Shown: positions 54,467-63,981, counted from the first letter of the stretch. The stretch is 64,000 bases of DNA from Winogradskyella eckloniae (GCF_013249045.1 NZ_JABRWP010000009.1:62001-126000); one strand, 5' to 3'. Program-made: numbers and translations. Notes: generated by a model not told the origin, from the letters alone.

Positions 54467-56068
54467 ATGATCAAAAAAATACTACTCACATTTAGCATTT
54501 TAGTTTTATTGGCATCTTGTGGAAGTGTTGAAAAGCACAATTTACAAGTCACAAAATTACATTCTGTAGCAGATTTGCAAGAAGATGTTGACAAGTTGTA
54601 TACACAGCTTAAGCGCAACCATCCACACTTGTATGAGTTTACATCTAAAGAGGTATTAGATTTTAAATTCGATAGCTTAAAGAATGCCATTCAAAAACCA
54701 ATGGATAGTCGATCGTTTTACAAACAACTTTCACAGGTTACAAAATATGTAGGTCAAGGTCATATGTCTGTTTCGCCACCAAGTCAACAGTTTAAGAGAA
54801 AAGAAAGAAAAGCTCTAAAAAAAATGAAATTTGACGTCAGTAATTTAGACTTCGAATACTTAGATGATAAACTTTTTATTTCAAATGCTAGAGGAAAAGA
54901 TAGTGTTTTAATCCATTCACAAGTGTTAGAAGTGGAAGGCGAAAAAACGCAAGATTTACTAGACAAATTTAAAAAACGAATTGCTTCAGATGGATATAAC
55001 ACCACCTTTCATCAACGCGTATCTGGAAATCGATTTTTGTCGTATTATGTTTATGATAAAGGCCGATTTGACAGTATAAGTATTACGTTAAAGAATTCAG
55101 ATTCAACCTTTGTAAAACAATATAAACGCATTCTTAAAAAGGATACAACGACAACTCAAAAAGATTCTATGAAAACAGATTCGCTAAAGTTGAAGAAAAA
55201 GGTAAAATTAACTAAAGAAGAACGAAAAGCTAAAAAATTAGAAAGCAAGGCAAAACGAAAGTATAATCGAGATCATGGTTATAATTATTTAAGGAAGGAA
55301 TATACAAGAAACTTAAATTTTGTAGGTAAAGATAGTACTGTTGCATTACTGAAAATAAGAGGCTTCTCTAGAAATAAGTACGAAGATTTTTACGATGAAA
55401 CCTTTAAAACTTTAGATTCACTTAAAACAGATGCACTAATTATTGACTTGAGAAATAATTTTGGCGGTAGATTAAAGGAAATTACCTATTTGTACGGTTA
55501 CCTAACGGACAAGAACTATACAATGATAAATGAGAGTGAGGTAAATACGAGGTTTCCAATTTTAAAAAGCTTTATGAGTAATACCACACCTAATGGCATA
55601 AAAGTTTTAGGTGGTGTTTTGTCGCCAGTATTTGCAACAATTGATATTTTAAAGGTAAAGAAAACTGATGGAAAATTATTCTACAGGTTTAATTCAGCTA
55701 AAGAAAAGGAAGCACAACCTTTAAATTTTAAAGGCAAAATTTATGTGCTTATCAATGGTAATTCTTTTTCTGCATCATCATTAATATCTACACAATTGCA
55801 AGGCAGTAAACGTGCCACTTTTGTAGGCGAAGAAACAGGAGGTGCTTATAACGGAACAGTAGCAGGTTTGTATAAACTATATGAGCTGCCAAATACTAAA
55901 ATAAAAGCACGAATAGGATTAGCATTTATTGATGCACCATACAAAACAACACCATTAGGTTATGGTGTAAAACCAGATGTTGAGATTATACCAACATATC
56001 AAGATCGCTTAAATCAAATTGATCCCGAATTGGAATGGGTTTTAAAGGATATAGAGGAAAAAAAGTAA
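54467..56068 (+). CDS. S41-family peptidase lipoprotein (533 aa)
   Basis: The lipoprotein signal is MIKKILLTFSILVLLASC, with the lipobox Cys at residue 18. The N-terminal helical region (about 40-110, LQEDVDKLYTQLKRNHPHLYEFTSKEVLD) is typical of S41 members. A lysine-rich charged insert follows at about 225-270. The S41 catalytic part has LIDLRNNFGGRLKEI-like strands, the serine in INGNSFSASSLISTQLQ (about residue 437) and FVGEETGGAYNG. A canonical PDZ domain is not obvious. It is anchored in the envelope and its substrate is unknown. It appears to be transcribed alone. Confidence 0.9.
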   Translation: MIKKILLTFSILVLLASCGSVEKHNLQVTKLHSVADLQEDVDKLYTQLKRNHPHLYEFTSKEVLDFKFDSLKNAIQKPMDSRSFYKQLSQVTKYVGQGHMSVSPPSQQFKRKERKALKKMKFDVSNLDFEYLDDKLFISNARGKDSVLIHSQVLEVEGEKTQDLLDKFKKRIASDGYNTTFHQRVSGNRFLSYYVYDKGRFDSISITLKNSDSTFVKQYKRILKKDTTTTQKDSMKTDSLKLKKKVKLTKEERKAKKLESKAKRKYNRDHGYNYLRKEYTRNLNFVGKDSTVALLKIRGFSRNKYEDFYDETFKTLDSLKTDALIIDLRNNFGGRLKEITYLYGYLTDKNYTMINESEVNTRFPILKSFMSNTTPNGIKVLGGVLSPVFATIDILKVKKTDGKLFYRFNSAKEKEAQPLNFKGKIYVLINGNSFSASSLISTQLQGSKRATFVGEETGGAYNGTVAGLYKLYELPNTKIKARIGLAFIDAPYKTTPLGYGVKPDVEIIPTYQDRLNQIDPELEWVLKDIEEKK

Positions 56069-56123
56069 TTCATTTACTTTTCTAATAATTAGATTTAAAG
56101 TTCGTAAATTATAATCTAAGTCG

Positions 56124-56131
56124 TATTTTTG
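56124..56131 (+). promoter_or_regulatory. Candidate -7 box (TATTTTTG) for lpdA
   Basis: TATTTTTG lies 34 bases before the lpdA ATG at 56166. It fits the TAnnTTTG consensus; no TTG -33 element is clear. Confidence 0.45.
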
Positions 56132-56165
56132 TTTGTATATAAATAATTACACAAAAAACAAACTC

Positions 56166-57566
56166 ATGAAATCATACGACGTAGCAGTAATAGGTTCTGG
56201 ACCTGGAGGATATGTAGCAGCAATTCGTTGCGCACAATTAGGCATGAAAACAGCCATTATTGAAAAATATTCAACACTTGGTGGAACTTGCTTAAACGTA
56301 GGTTGTATTCCTAGTAAAGCCTTATTGAGTTCTTCTCATCATTATGAAGAAGCAACTAAACATTTTAGCGAACATGGCATCGAAATTCCTGGCGACATCA
56401 AAGTTAATTTAGAAAAAATGATAGGTCGTAAGCAGGCTGTTGTAGATCAAACTACAGGAGGTATTGATTTCTTAATGAAGAAAAATAACATCGATGTTTT
56501 TGAAGGTTTAGGATCTTTTAAAGATGCAACACATATTACAATAGAAGGTAAGGATGCTCAAGAAATTGAAGCAAAAAAAATCATTATAGCCACAGGATCT
56601 AAGCCATCAACTTTACCATTTATTACCTTAGATAAAGAGCGTATTATTACTTCTACAGAAGCTTTAAAACTTAAAGAAATACCAAAACACATGATTATCA
56701 TTGGTGGTGGTGTCATTGGTTTAGAGCTAGGACAAGTGTATCGTCGTCTAGGCGCTGAGGTTACTGTTATAGAATATATGGACAGAATTTTGCCTACCAT
56801 GGATGCTGGTTTATCTAAAGAATTAAACAAAGTATTTAAGAAAGCTAAATGCAAAATGATGTTATCTCATAAAGTTCAGTCTGTGGAGCGAAATGGCGAT
56901 GAAGTTATTGTAAAAGCTGAAAACAAAAAAGGCGAAGTTGTAGAGTTTAAAGGTGACTACTGTTTAGTTTCTGTAGGTAGACGTCCTTATACAGACGGTT
57001 TAAATCTTGAAGCTGCAGGTGTAAAAATGACAGATAGAGGACAGGTTGAAGTCAATGAGCATTTACAAACTAATGTGTCTAATATCTATGGAATTGGTGA
57101 TGTTGTAAAAGGAGCGATGTTAGCGCATAAAGCTGAAGAAGAAGGTGTTTTTGTTGCCGAAACAATTGCAGGACAAAAACCACATATTGATTATAATTTA
57201 ATTCCTGGTGTCGTTTACACGTGGCCAGAAGTAGCTGCTGTTGGGAAAACAGAAGAAGAATTAAAAGCAGATAATGTAGCTTATAAAGTGGGACAATTTC
57301 CATTTAAGGCCTTAGGAAGAGCAAGAGCTAGTGGAGATACAGATGGATTTGTAAAAATCTTAGCAGATAAAACAACAGATGAGGTATTAGGTGTGCATAT
57401 GATTGGTGCACGTTGTGCAGATTTAATCGCAGAAGCTGTTACCGCAATGGAATTTAGAGCTTCAGCAGAAGATATTTCTCGTATGTCTCATGCGCACCCA
57501 ACATTTGCGGAAGCTATTAAAGAAGCCGCTTTGGCAGCAACAGATGACAGAGCTTTACACGTATAG
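56166..57566 (+). CDS. lpdA: Dihydrolipoyl dehydrogenase
   Basis: The 466-residue product is the E3 component shared by the pyruvate and 2-oxoglutarate dehydrogenase complexes. I start at the ATG at 56166 (MKSYDVAVIGSGPGGYVAA); an in-frame start at 56133 would sit almost on the promoter box. The FAD motif GSGPGG and the redox pair GGTCLNVGCIPSK (Cys42, Cys47) are present. The NAD motif IIGGGVIGLELG and the C-terminal HAHPTFAEA with the catalytic His-Glu pair are also present. The other complex subunits are not in the window. fabV follows 9 bp later. Confidence 0.96.
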   Translation: MKSYDVAVIGSGPGGYVAAIRCAQLGMKTAIIEKYSTLGGTCLNVGCIPSKALLSSSHHYEEATKHFSEHGIEIPGDIKVNLEKMIGRKQAVVDQTTGGIDFLMKKNNIDVFEGLGSFKDATHITIEGKDAQEIEAKKIIIATGSKPSTLPFITLDKERIITSTEALKLKEIPKHMIIIGGGVIGLELGQVYRRLGAEVTVIEYMDRILPTMDAGLSKELNKVFKKAKCKMMLSHKVQSVERNGDEVIVKAENKKGEVVEFKGDYCLVSVGRRPYTDGLNLEAAGVKMTDRGQVEVNEHLQTNVSNIYGIGDVVKGAMLAHKAEEEGVFVAETIAGQKPHIDYNLIPGVVYTWPEVAAVGKTEEELKADNVAYKVGQFPFKALGRARASGDTDGFVKILADKTTDEVLGVHMIGARCADLIAEAVTAMEFRASAEDISRMSHAHPTFAEAIKEAALAATDDRALHV

Positions 57567-57575
57567 AAACATTAT

Positions 57576-58766
57576 ATGATTATAGAACCAAAAACAAGAG
57601 GATTTATTTGTTTAACATCACATCCTAAAGGTTGTGAGCAAAATGTCATAAATCAGATTGAATATATAAAATCTAAACCAACTAAAGATGGTCCTAAAAA
57701 TGTGCTTGTTATAGGTGCATCTACAGGTTTTGGATTGGCTTCAAGAATTACAAGTGCGTACGGATCTCAAGCATCTACAATTGGTGTGTTTTTTGAAAAA
57801 CCACCAACAGAAGGTCGTCCGGCTTCACCAGGTTGGTACAATAGTGCTGCTTTTGAAACTCAGGCGCATAAAGATGGTTTGTATGCTAAAAGTATTAATG
57901 GTGATGCATTTTCTCATGAAGTAAAATCACAAACCCTAGATTTAATTAAAAACGATTTAGGAAAAATTGATATGTTAATCTATAGTTTGGCTTCTCCAGT
58001 AAGAACGCATCCAGATTCTGGAAAGCGTTATAAATCGGTTTTGAAACCCATAGGTGATACATTTACAAATAATACGGTAGATTTTCATACTGGCATTGTA
58101 AAAGAAATTTCTATCGCACCTTGTTCTGGTGATGATATTGATAATACCATTGCTGTTATGGGTGGTGAAGATTGGCAAATGTGGATTGATTTGTTAAAGT
58201 CAGAAGACGTATTGTCGGAAGATTTTAAAACCGTAGCCTATTCTTATATTGGCCCTTCTTTAACAGAAGCTGTTTATAGAAAAGGTACCATTGGACGTGC
58301 AAAAGATGATTTAGAAGCCACAGCTTTTAAAATTACAGAAGCCTTAAAAGATATTAATGGTAAAGGTTACGTTTCAGTAAATAAAGCGTTAGTAACGCAA
58401 GCAAGTTCTGCAATTCCTGTAATTCCGTTATACATTTCATTATTATATAAAGTAATGAAGGAAGAAGGTATACATGAAGGTTGTATAGAGCAAATTGAGC
58501 GTTTATTTAATGAACGTCTATATGCTGAAAACCTACAATTAGATGAAGCTGGTAGAATTCGTATTGATGATTGGGAAATGCGTGATGATATACAAGCTAT
58601 AGTGTTAGCACTTTGGAAACAAGCCACAACAGAGACATTGCCAGAAATAGGAGATTTAGAAGGCTATAAAACGGACTTCTTTAACCTTTTTGGTTTTGAT
58701 GTTGAAGGTGTAGATTACGATAAAGATGTAAATGAAATGGTTGCCATACCAGGATTACAATCCTAA
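57576..58766 (+). CDS. fabV: Enoyl-[acyl-carrier-protein] reductase, FabV type
   Basis: The 396-residue product matches FabV (about 400 residues). It reduces trans-2-enoyl-ACP or -CoA with NADH in fatty-acid synthesis. The cofactor motif VLVIGASTGFGLASR lies at 43-57, SLASPVRTHPDSG near 137-150, and the active-site Tyr-x8-Lys is Tyr234-Lys243 (VYRKGTIGRAK). It is a triclosan-insensitive alternative to FabI; which reductase is essential here cannot be told. It starts 9 bp after lpdA, so the two are probably co-transcribed. Confidence 0.96.
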   Translation: MIIEPKTRGFICLTSHPKGCEQNVINQIEYIKSKPTKDGPKNVLVIGASTGFGLASRITSAYGSQASTIGVFFEKPPTEGRPASPGWYNSAAFETQAHKDGLYAKSINGDAFSHEVKSQTLDLIKNDLGKIDMLIYSLASPVRTHPDSGKRYKSVLKPIGDTFTNNTVDFHTGIVKEISIAPCSGDDIDNTIAVMGGEDWQMWIDLLKSEDVLSEDFKTVAYSYIGPSLTEAVYRKGTIGRAKDDLEATAFKITEALKDINGKGYVSVNKALVTQASSAIPVIPLYISLLYKVMKEEGIHEGCIEQIERLFNERLYAENLQLDEAGRIRIDDWEMRDDIQAIVLALWKQATTETLPEIGDLEGYKTDFFNLFGFDVEGVDYDKDVNEMVAIPGLQS

Positions 58767-58786
58767 CGTCTAGAATTGAAATATTT

Positions 58787-58824
58787 AAATAGCGAAAATC
58801 GATAAGATTTTCGCTATTTTTTTT
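58787..58824. terminator. Bidirectional terminator between fabV and the TolC gene
   Basis: A 14-bp perfect stem, AAATAGCGAAAATC (58787-58800) with GATTTTCGCTATTT (58806-58819), has a 5-base loop followed by a T-run. Confidence 0.95.
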
Positions 58825-58832
58825 GCAGGCAA

Positions 58833-60239
58833 TTAATTTAATAATGGGTTAATGGCAAGGCTGTTAAATAACTTTGCTTTGGTGTTAAAAAACTTATTCT
58901 GTATGGCGATGGCCTTTAATTTGCCGTCTATAAGTTCAGATTCTCTTGCGTTAACTAAAAACAACGAGCTTTCGCCTAATTGAAATTTACGTTCCTCAGC
59001 CATGAGCATCATTTCATAATCAGATACCATTTCTGAGGTAATTTCATTTTGTTTAATATAGGAATCGAGTTCTTGTTTTATTGCTGTTACTTTGTTTTCT
59101 AGTGATACACGTGTTGCATTAATTTCGTATTCAGTATCAATTAATTTTATTTTTGCCAGCTTTAAATCGGCTCGTTCTTTTCTTAAAAACAATGGTAAAC
59201 TTAAGCTTAGTCCACTCTTGTAATCTGAAGTATTAAAAGAGCTTGAGGTTTCTGGTGTTTGGGAAAGAAAATTATATTCTAAATTGATTTTAGGCAGTAA
59301 TTTATTGGTTTTGAGTCGTTTATTTACTTCTAATCCTTGTAATTTATAATCTAAAGACCGCATTTTTGGGTGTTCTTCTATCGTAAGGGCTTCTGTTTGT
59401 AGTGTATTAATATTGAAGGTAGCATCAATAATGGGTTCGGAATTTACATCTGGAATAATATGAGGTTGAAGCTCTAATGGAATATTATTTTCAAGCCACA
59501 AAAAGTTAGACAATTCTAATGCCGCTTTCATTAATTTCACTTTAGATTGTTCTAAGCCTAATCGTCTATTATTTACTGCAATGCGTGCTTCCGTTTCATC
59601 AATTTTAGCGTTTTCTCCAACAATGACTCCTTTTTTAATGCCAGAATACCTTAAGTCTGCGTTTTCTAATATATTTTCAAATAATAGCAATTCATTGTAG
59701 GCTTGTAGCCATTTAAAATATACAAGTGAGGCCTCAAATAAAATAGTGTTTACATAGATGTCTCTATCTGCTTTGGCTTGTTCCTTAAATAGTTTGGCTT
59801 GTTTTAAAGCTGCCATTCTATTGTTTATTAATAAACCTTGAGCTAGTGGAAGTGATAGGCCAGCGTTATAGAGTCCGTCTTCTGGGACATAGGCTTCAGG
59901 GTTTAAGTACTCACCAGTATTTTCTTCAAAAGCAGCTTTTAATTCAATGCCAAACCATGTTGGTATTTTAAAGGCACCATTAAGTTTGTCGTAATAGTCT
60001 GTGTTCTTAAACGTTTTGCGATTGTAATCGATTTCAAATTTGGGATCAAAAGCACCACGAGATTTCATTAATTGCGCTTGACTTTCGTCAATAACCAATT
60101 CTGCCTGTTTCACAATAGGATGATATTTTTTTACAAAACCCAAATATTCATCAAATCTCAAAACATTAGATAATGCTGTAGATTGGGAAAATGTAAACAG
60201 CGAAAAACTAAAAAACACTAACGTAATTATATGTCGCAT
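58833..60239 (-). CDS. TolC-family outer-membrane efflux protein (468 aa)
   Basis: The signal peptide is MRHIITLVFFSFSLFTFSQS. Long helices with repeated alpha-barrel heptads follow (AVKQAELVIDESQAQLMKSRG-like segments, LEVNKRLKTNKLLPKINLEYNF, ARESELIDGKLKAIAIQNKFFNTKAKLFNSLA). Two short strand regions belong to the barrel, including LYNAGLSLPLAQGLLIN and YKSGLSLSLPLFLRKERADL. It forms the outer-membrane channel of the exporter whose ABC and HlyD genes precede it (gap 3 bp), and it ends the operon at the shared terminator. Confidence 0.92.
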   Translation of the reverse strand: MRHIITLVFFSFSLFTFSQSTALSNVLRFDEYLGFVKKYHPIVKQAELVIDESQAQLMKSRGAFDPKFEIDYNRKTFKNTDYYDKLNGAFKIPTWFGIELKAAFEENTGEYLNPEAYVPEDGLYNAGLSLPLAQGLLINNRMAALKQAKLFKEQAKADRDIYVNTILFEASLVYFKWLQAYNELLLFENILENADLRYSGIKKGVIVGENAKIDETEARIAVNNRRLGLEQSKVKLMKAALELSNFLWLENNIPLELQPHIIPDVNSEPIIDATFNINTLQTEALTIEEHPKMRSLDYKLQGLEVNKRLKTNKLLPKINLEYNFLSQTPETSSSFNTSDYKSGLSLSLPLFLRKERADLKLAKIKLIDTEYEINATRVSLENKVTAIKQELDSYIKQNEITSEMVSDYEMMLMAEERKFQLGESSLFLVNARESELIDGKLKAIAIQNKFFNTKAKLFNSLAINPLLN

Positions 60240-60242
60240 TGC

Positions 60243-61592
60243 TTATTTCTTTTTAGCGTTAGATTGAGATTCTGGTTGATAATAATTAGGAGGGAACCCA
60301 TTGAGTTGTCTCCAAAGTTCAAACCAAATTGGAACATCTTCTAGTAAAGCCATAGTGTATGCGCCAGAACCTGCTCTTATATCTTTAGGCCATTTGTGCT
60401 CGGATTCATCTGGTGCCAAAAGCACTCTAAACTTACCGTTATCACTAATAAAATTCTCTATAGCAACTATTTCTGCACTATAGGTTCCGTAGGTAATATC
60501 TGGCCAACCACTAAATACGATTGCTGGCCAACCATCAAATTGTACTCGGACTTTTGCACCTCGTTTTATTAACGGTAAATCTATTGGTTCTACAAATGTT
60601 TCTACGGCTAATTCTACTTGTGCTGGCATAATACCTACAATGGCTTCGCCTTCTTTAAAGGTTTGGCCAACACCACCTCTTATGGCTTTATTTATGTAAC
60701 CATCAAAAGGCGCTTTTATATATTTTAAATCATTTCTTAATTGATAATTAGAATATTGATTATTTAATTTTGATACTTGGGCTTCTGTATCAAATTGGCT
60801 AGATTGTGCTGTGAACTTATCACTCTGAGCTTTAGAAATCTTATCTGCATATGTGGCATTTACTCTAGATATTTCAAATTGCGCATTTAGTATTTCATTT
60901 TTACTGGCCAATAATTTATTTTCTTGTGATATTAATTTGGCTTCCGTTTCTTGTAATTTTAAACGTTTGTCTTCAACATCTTTTAGAGCCTTAAAACCCT
61001 CTTCTTGTAATGTTATTGTTCTGTCGTATTGCAACTTTGCAATTTTTTGATTCGTTATGGCAGCTGCCAAATCTATACTGTCACTTTTTGCTTTATAGCG
61101 CGATTGTAAGAGTTTGTTTTTTGCTTGTTCTAGCTTTAATTGACGTTCATTACTTAATGCTGCTATTTGTCTATTTAGGGCTTTTACTTTTTCTTCATAA
61201 GAGCCAACCGATTGGGCTTTGGCATCACGCTGTTGCGCTGTGCGTTCTACTAAATTAGGATCAAAATATTCGCTTTTTATTTCTGAAATTTGAATAATAG
61301 TATCGCCTTTCTTTACAAAATCACCTTCACGAACGTACCATTGATCTATTCTGCCAGGAATGGATGATTGAATCGTTTGTGGTCTCTGGTCTGGTGTAAG
61401 TGTCGTTACATTTCCTCGGCTTGTTATATTCTGTGTCCAAGGCAAGAATAAAATGATTATTCCTATTATGGTAAATACGAATAAGAATCTATTAAAATAC
61501 TTATAGTATCTGTTGTGAAATACACGTTTTCCGGATTTCGTTTGACTTAGTAAGACTGATTTGTTTAATTGATTATTAGATATATTTAACAT
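60243..61592 (-). CDS. HlyD-family membrane fusion protein (449 aa)
   Basis: A single N-terminal membrane segment at about residues 32-52 (FLFVFTIIGIIILFLPW) is followed by a lipoyl/barrel-sandwich half (SSIPGRIDQWYVREGDFVKKGDTIIQI), a long coiled-coil hairpin (about 115-280) and the returning half (KAPFDGYINKAIRGGVGQTFKEGEAIVGIMP). It bridges the ABC exporter and the TolC channel across the periplasm. The gap to the ABC gene is 10 bp and to TolC 3 bp. The N terminus lacks a cleavable signal, as usual for HlyD. Confidence 0.93.
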   Translation of the reverse strand: MLNISNNQLNKSVLLSQTKSGKRVFHNRYYKYFNRFLFVFTIIGIIILFLPWTQNITSRGNVTTLTPDQRPQTIQSSIPGRIDQWYVREGDFVKKGDTIIQISEIKSEYFDPNLVERTAQQRDAKAQSVGSYEEKVKALNRQIAALSNERQLKLEQAKNKLLQSRYKAKSDSIDLAAAITNQKIAKLQYDRTITLQEEGFKALKDVEDKRLKLQETEAKLISQENKLLASKNEILNAQFEISRVNATYADKISKAQSDKFTAQSSQFDTEAQVSKLNNQYSNYQLRNDLKYIKAPFDGYINKAIRGGVGQTFKEGEAIVGIMPAQVELAVETFVEPIDLPLIKRGAKVRVQFDGWPAIVFSGWPDITYGTYSAEIVAIENFISDNGKFRVLLAPDESEHKWPKDIRAGSGAYTMALLEDVPIWFELWRQLNGFPPNYYQPESQSNAKKK

Positions 61593-61602
61593 AAAAATCT
61601 TT

Positions 61603-63261
61603 TTAAATAATTTCTCCCTTTTTTAAGGTAACAACTTGTGTGCAATTTTGTGTCCATTGGTCAGCTCTACTCACTACGACTAAAGCCCAAGGATTTGACT
61701 CATCAGTTAAAAATGAAATGATATTTTTTAACTCTTGAGTTTCAAAATAATCTAAAGGGTCTTCTAAAATGAGCAGTTTAGGTTGGGTAACAATGGCTCT
61801 AGCTAAAACTATTTTTTTTGCGATGGTGAATGATATTTGTTTACCTTCAGGATATAGCATCGTTTTTAAGCCTTTAGGACTTTCTTTTACAAATTGGTAG
61901 AGTCCTACGTTTTCAATAGCCCACATTAATTGATCATCAGAAATATCTTTATTTCCAAAGGTTATGTTTTCTTTTATAGTGCCTTCAAAGGGTGTTTCGT
62001 CTATTAAAGACATGCCTATGTTAGACCTAAAGTGATTTAGGTTAATATTGTCTAACATAAATTTGTCGAGATAAATTTTCCCTTTTGAAGGTTCTAAAAT
62101 ACCACCAATAAGACGTAATAAACTAGATTTGCCAGAGCCACTTTCGCCTCTAATTAAGAGTCTACTTTTTGGTTTAATGACCAAAGAAACATTTTTAATG
62201 ATATGTGCTTCTCTGTCTGGTATATAAAAAGAGACATTGTCTAATTCTAAACAAAAATCTTCCTTGAATTCGGGTGTTTCGCCATGTTGTTCTTCTAAAT
62301 CTTTATCTACAATTTGTCCCATTTTTTCTAGAGAAGTCAGTACATCATAAAACGGTTCTAAGCCAAGAATAAGTTTTTCAACGGATGTAATAACTAATAA
62401 AATGATGATTTCTGCTGCTACAAATTGACCTATGTTCATTTCTTGGTTAAGTACTAGCAATCCTCCTATAAGTAAAAGCCCAGCTGTTACAACTACCTTA
62501 AAGCCAATCATTTGTATAAATTGAATAATTAAAATTCTAAAATGACTTTCTCTTGCTTTTAAATAATCGTTTACCAATTCGTCGTTTTTTTCTATGGCTA
62601 GATTTGTTTTACCAGATAATTTAAAACTTACAACAGCTCTTGCGACTTCTTGTATCCAGTGCGCTACCTTATATTTGTGTTTAGATTCCATAAGGCTTGT
62701 TTGCATGCCTTTTTGGGCTGTAAACTTAAATACAATGTAAATAAGTATGAGCAACAGGAACCCAAAAGCAATAAAAAATGGATGGTAAAATGATAGTAGA
62801 ATCAAAGCAAAAATAATTTGCAATAGCGCAGCAGGAATGTCTATTAATATTTTTGATAATCCTTTTTGAATATTTAATGTATCGAAAAAACGATTGGCCA
62901 ATTCTGGAGGATAGTTGTTGCGTAATTCCGTCATTTTAATTTTTGGAAAACGATACGTAAACTCAAATGAAGCTCTTGTGAAAATACGTTGTTGAATGGT
63001 TTCTATTATGCGCATTTGCATTAGTTGTAGAATACCAACAAATGAAACACCAATAGTCACTAAAACAACTAATACAATCCAAGAGGTGCTAACTTGTGCA
63101 CTTTGAAGCAGGTTAATTATGGCTTGTATTCCCAAAGGTAAAGTAAGGCCAAGTATACCTGAAAACACCGCGTAATAAACCACTTGGAGGACATCTCGTT
63201 TTTCTAATTTTAAAAGACCAATTAGCCTTTGCCAAGGCGACATAATTTCTTTGTAATTCAT
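61603..63261 (-). CDS. ABC exporter (fused membrane and ATPase domains) with degenerate ATPase motifs (552 aa)
   Basis: Six membrane segments (about 20-310) are followed by one nucleotide-binding domain. Walker A GESGSGKSS (about 370-378) is intact. The Q-loop reads IGMSLIDETPFEGTI with Ile for Gln. The signature reads QISFTIAKKI instead of LSGGQ. Walker B ends LLILEDPLD, with the Asp-Glu order reversed, and the H-loop reads VVVSRAD with Ser for His. It would dimerise and energise export through HlyD and TolC. The same pattern may be typical of its flavobacterial subfamily. It starts 4 bp after TetR. No peptidase domain is present. Confidence 0.9.
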   Translation of the reverse strand: MNYKEIMSPWQRLIGLLKLEKRDVLQVVYYAVFSGILGLTLPLGIQAIINLLQSAQVSTSWIVLVVLVTIGVSFVGILQLMQMRIIETIQQRIFTRASFEFTYRFPKIKMTELRNNYPPELANRFFDTLNIQKGLSKILIDIPAALLQIIFALILLSFYHPFFIAFGFLLLILIYIVFKFTAQKGMQTSLMESKHKYKVAHWIQEVARAVVSFKLSGKTNLAIEKNDELVNDYLKARESHFRILIIQFIQMIGFKVVVTAGLLLIGGLLVLNQEMNIGQFVAAEIIILLVITSVEKLILGLEPFYDVLTSLEKMGQIVDKDLEEQHGETPEFKEDFCLELDNVSFYIPDREAHIIKNVSLVIKPKSRLLIRGESGSGKSSLLRLIGGILEPSKGKIYLDKFMLDNINLNHFRSNIGMSLIDETPFEGTIKENITFGNKDISDDQLMWAIENVGLYQFVKESPKGLKTMLYPEGKQISFTIAKKIVLARAIVTQPKLLILEDPLDYFETQELKNIISFLTDESNPWALVVVSRADQWTQNCTQVVTLKKGEII

Positions 63262-63265
63262 AAAA

Positions 63266-63940
63266 TTATTTAATAATAGCGTTTAGAGTAAGTTCTTTGA
63301 AAAAGTCTGTTGGTGTAATGGTTTCATTACAGTCTGTCAACGAAATGAAATGTTCTTTTAAAAAATGTTGGTGCAACGCACCTTCTACAATTGTACTGGC
63401 CAAACTAGTTGCATATTTGTATTTAGGGTTTATGTCAATAATCATATCTCTTAATCGCTGTATCATGCGTTTGTAAATGATAAAGTAGCCTTCTTTATTT
63501 TCACTATCTACTTCTTTGGTTAAATAAGATTTAGAATTCTCGTTAATGATTATTCTATTAAGGACCACTTCATTAATATGAGAAAAGGTCACATCTTGTT
63601 CTATACTTTTGGTGATAATTTCTATGGCCTTAAGTAATTTTTCATTAGAATTTGGTAAGTTATATGTAGCAAACACCATTTGGTATTCTATCCAAGCCCA
63701 ATACCACGATGTTAAGTATAGAAGTAATTTGTGTTTACTGTCAAAATACCTATAAATAGAGCTCTCATTAGAGCCTATTTTTGCGCCTAATTTCTTAAAA
63801 GTAAAGCTATCAAATCCTATATCGTCTATTAATAAAATACTATGCTCAATAATACGTTTACCTAAATTAGAGGATTCAGGATCTTTAATATATATCTTAT
63901 CTGGTACAGATATTTTAAGGTTTGAAAGTAAGTTTATCAT
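63266..63940 (-). CDS. TetR/AcrR-type transcriptional regulator (224 aa)
   Basis: The N-terminal HTH (about residues 27-72) reads GKRIIEHSILLIDDIGFDSFTFKKLGAKIGSNESSIYRYFDSKHKLLLYL, with the TetR pattern S-S-I-Y-R-Y-F-D-S-K. The rest is a helical ligand and dimer domain. I start at the ATG at 63938-63940; the frame runs seven codons upstream to a TTG that overlaps the promoter box. It is the first gene of the exporter operon, 4 bp before the ABC gene, so autoregulation is expected. A 17-bp palindrome overlaps its promoter. Confidence 0.9.
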   Translation of the reverse strand: MINLLSNLKISVPDKIYIKDPESSNLGKRIIEHSILLIDDIGFDSFTFKKLGAKIGSNESSIYRYFDSKHKLLLYLTSWYWAWIEYQMVFATYNLPNSNEKLLKAIEIITKSIEQDVTFSHINEVVLNRIIINENSKSYLTKEVDSENKEGYFIIYKRMIQRLRDMIIDINPKYKYATSLASTIVEGALHQHFLKEHFISLTDCNETITPTDFFKELTLNAIIK

Positions 63941-63958
63941 ACTTAATTGATTTAATTG

Positions 63959-63966
63959 CAAATATA
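63959..63966 (-). promoter_or_regulatory. Candidate -7 box (TATATTTG) of the TetR-ABC-HlyD-TolC operon
   Basis: On the minus strand TATATTTG lies 18 bases upstream of the TetR ATG. It overlaps the palindrome at 63965-63981. Confidence 0.55.
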
Positions 63967-63981
63967 ATAGTAATACTATTA
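63965..63981. promoter_or_regulatory. Candidate TetR operator, palindrome TAATAGTA-A-TACTATTA
   Basis: A perfect 8-1-8 palindrome directly overlaps the upstream edge of the -7 box. The location suits steric repression by the TetR protein encoded downstream. Specific binding is not shown. Confidence 0.6.
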
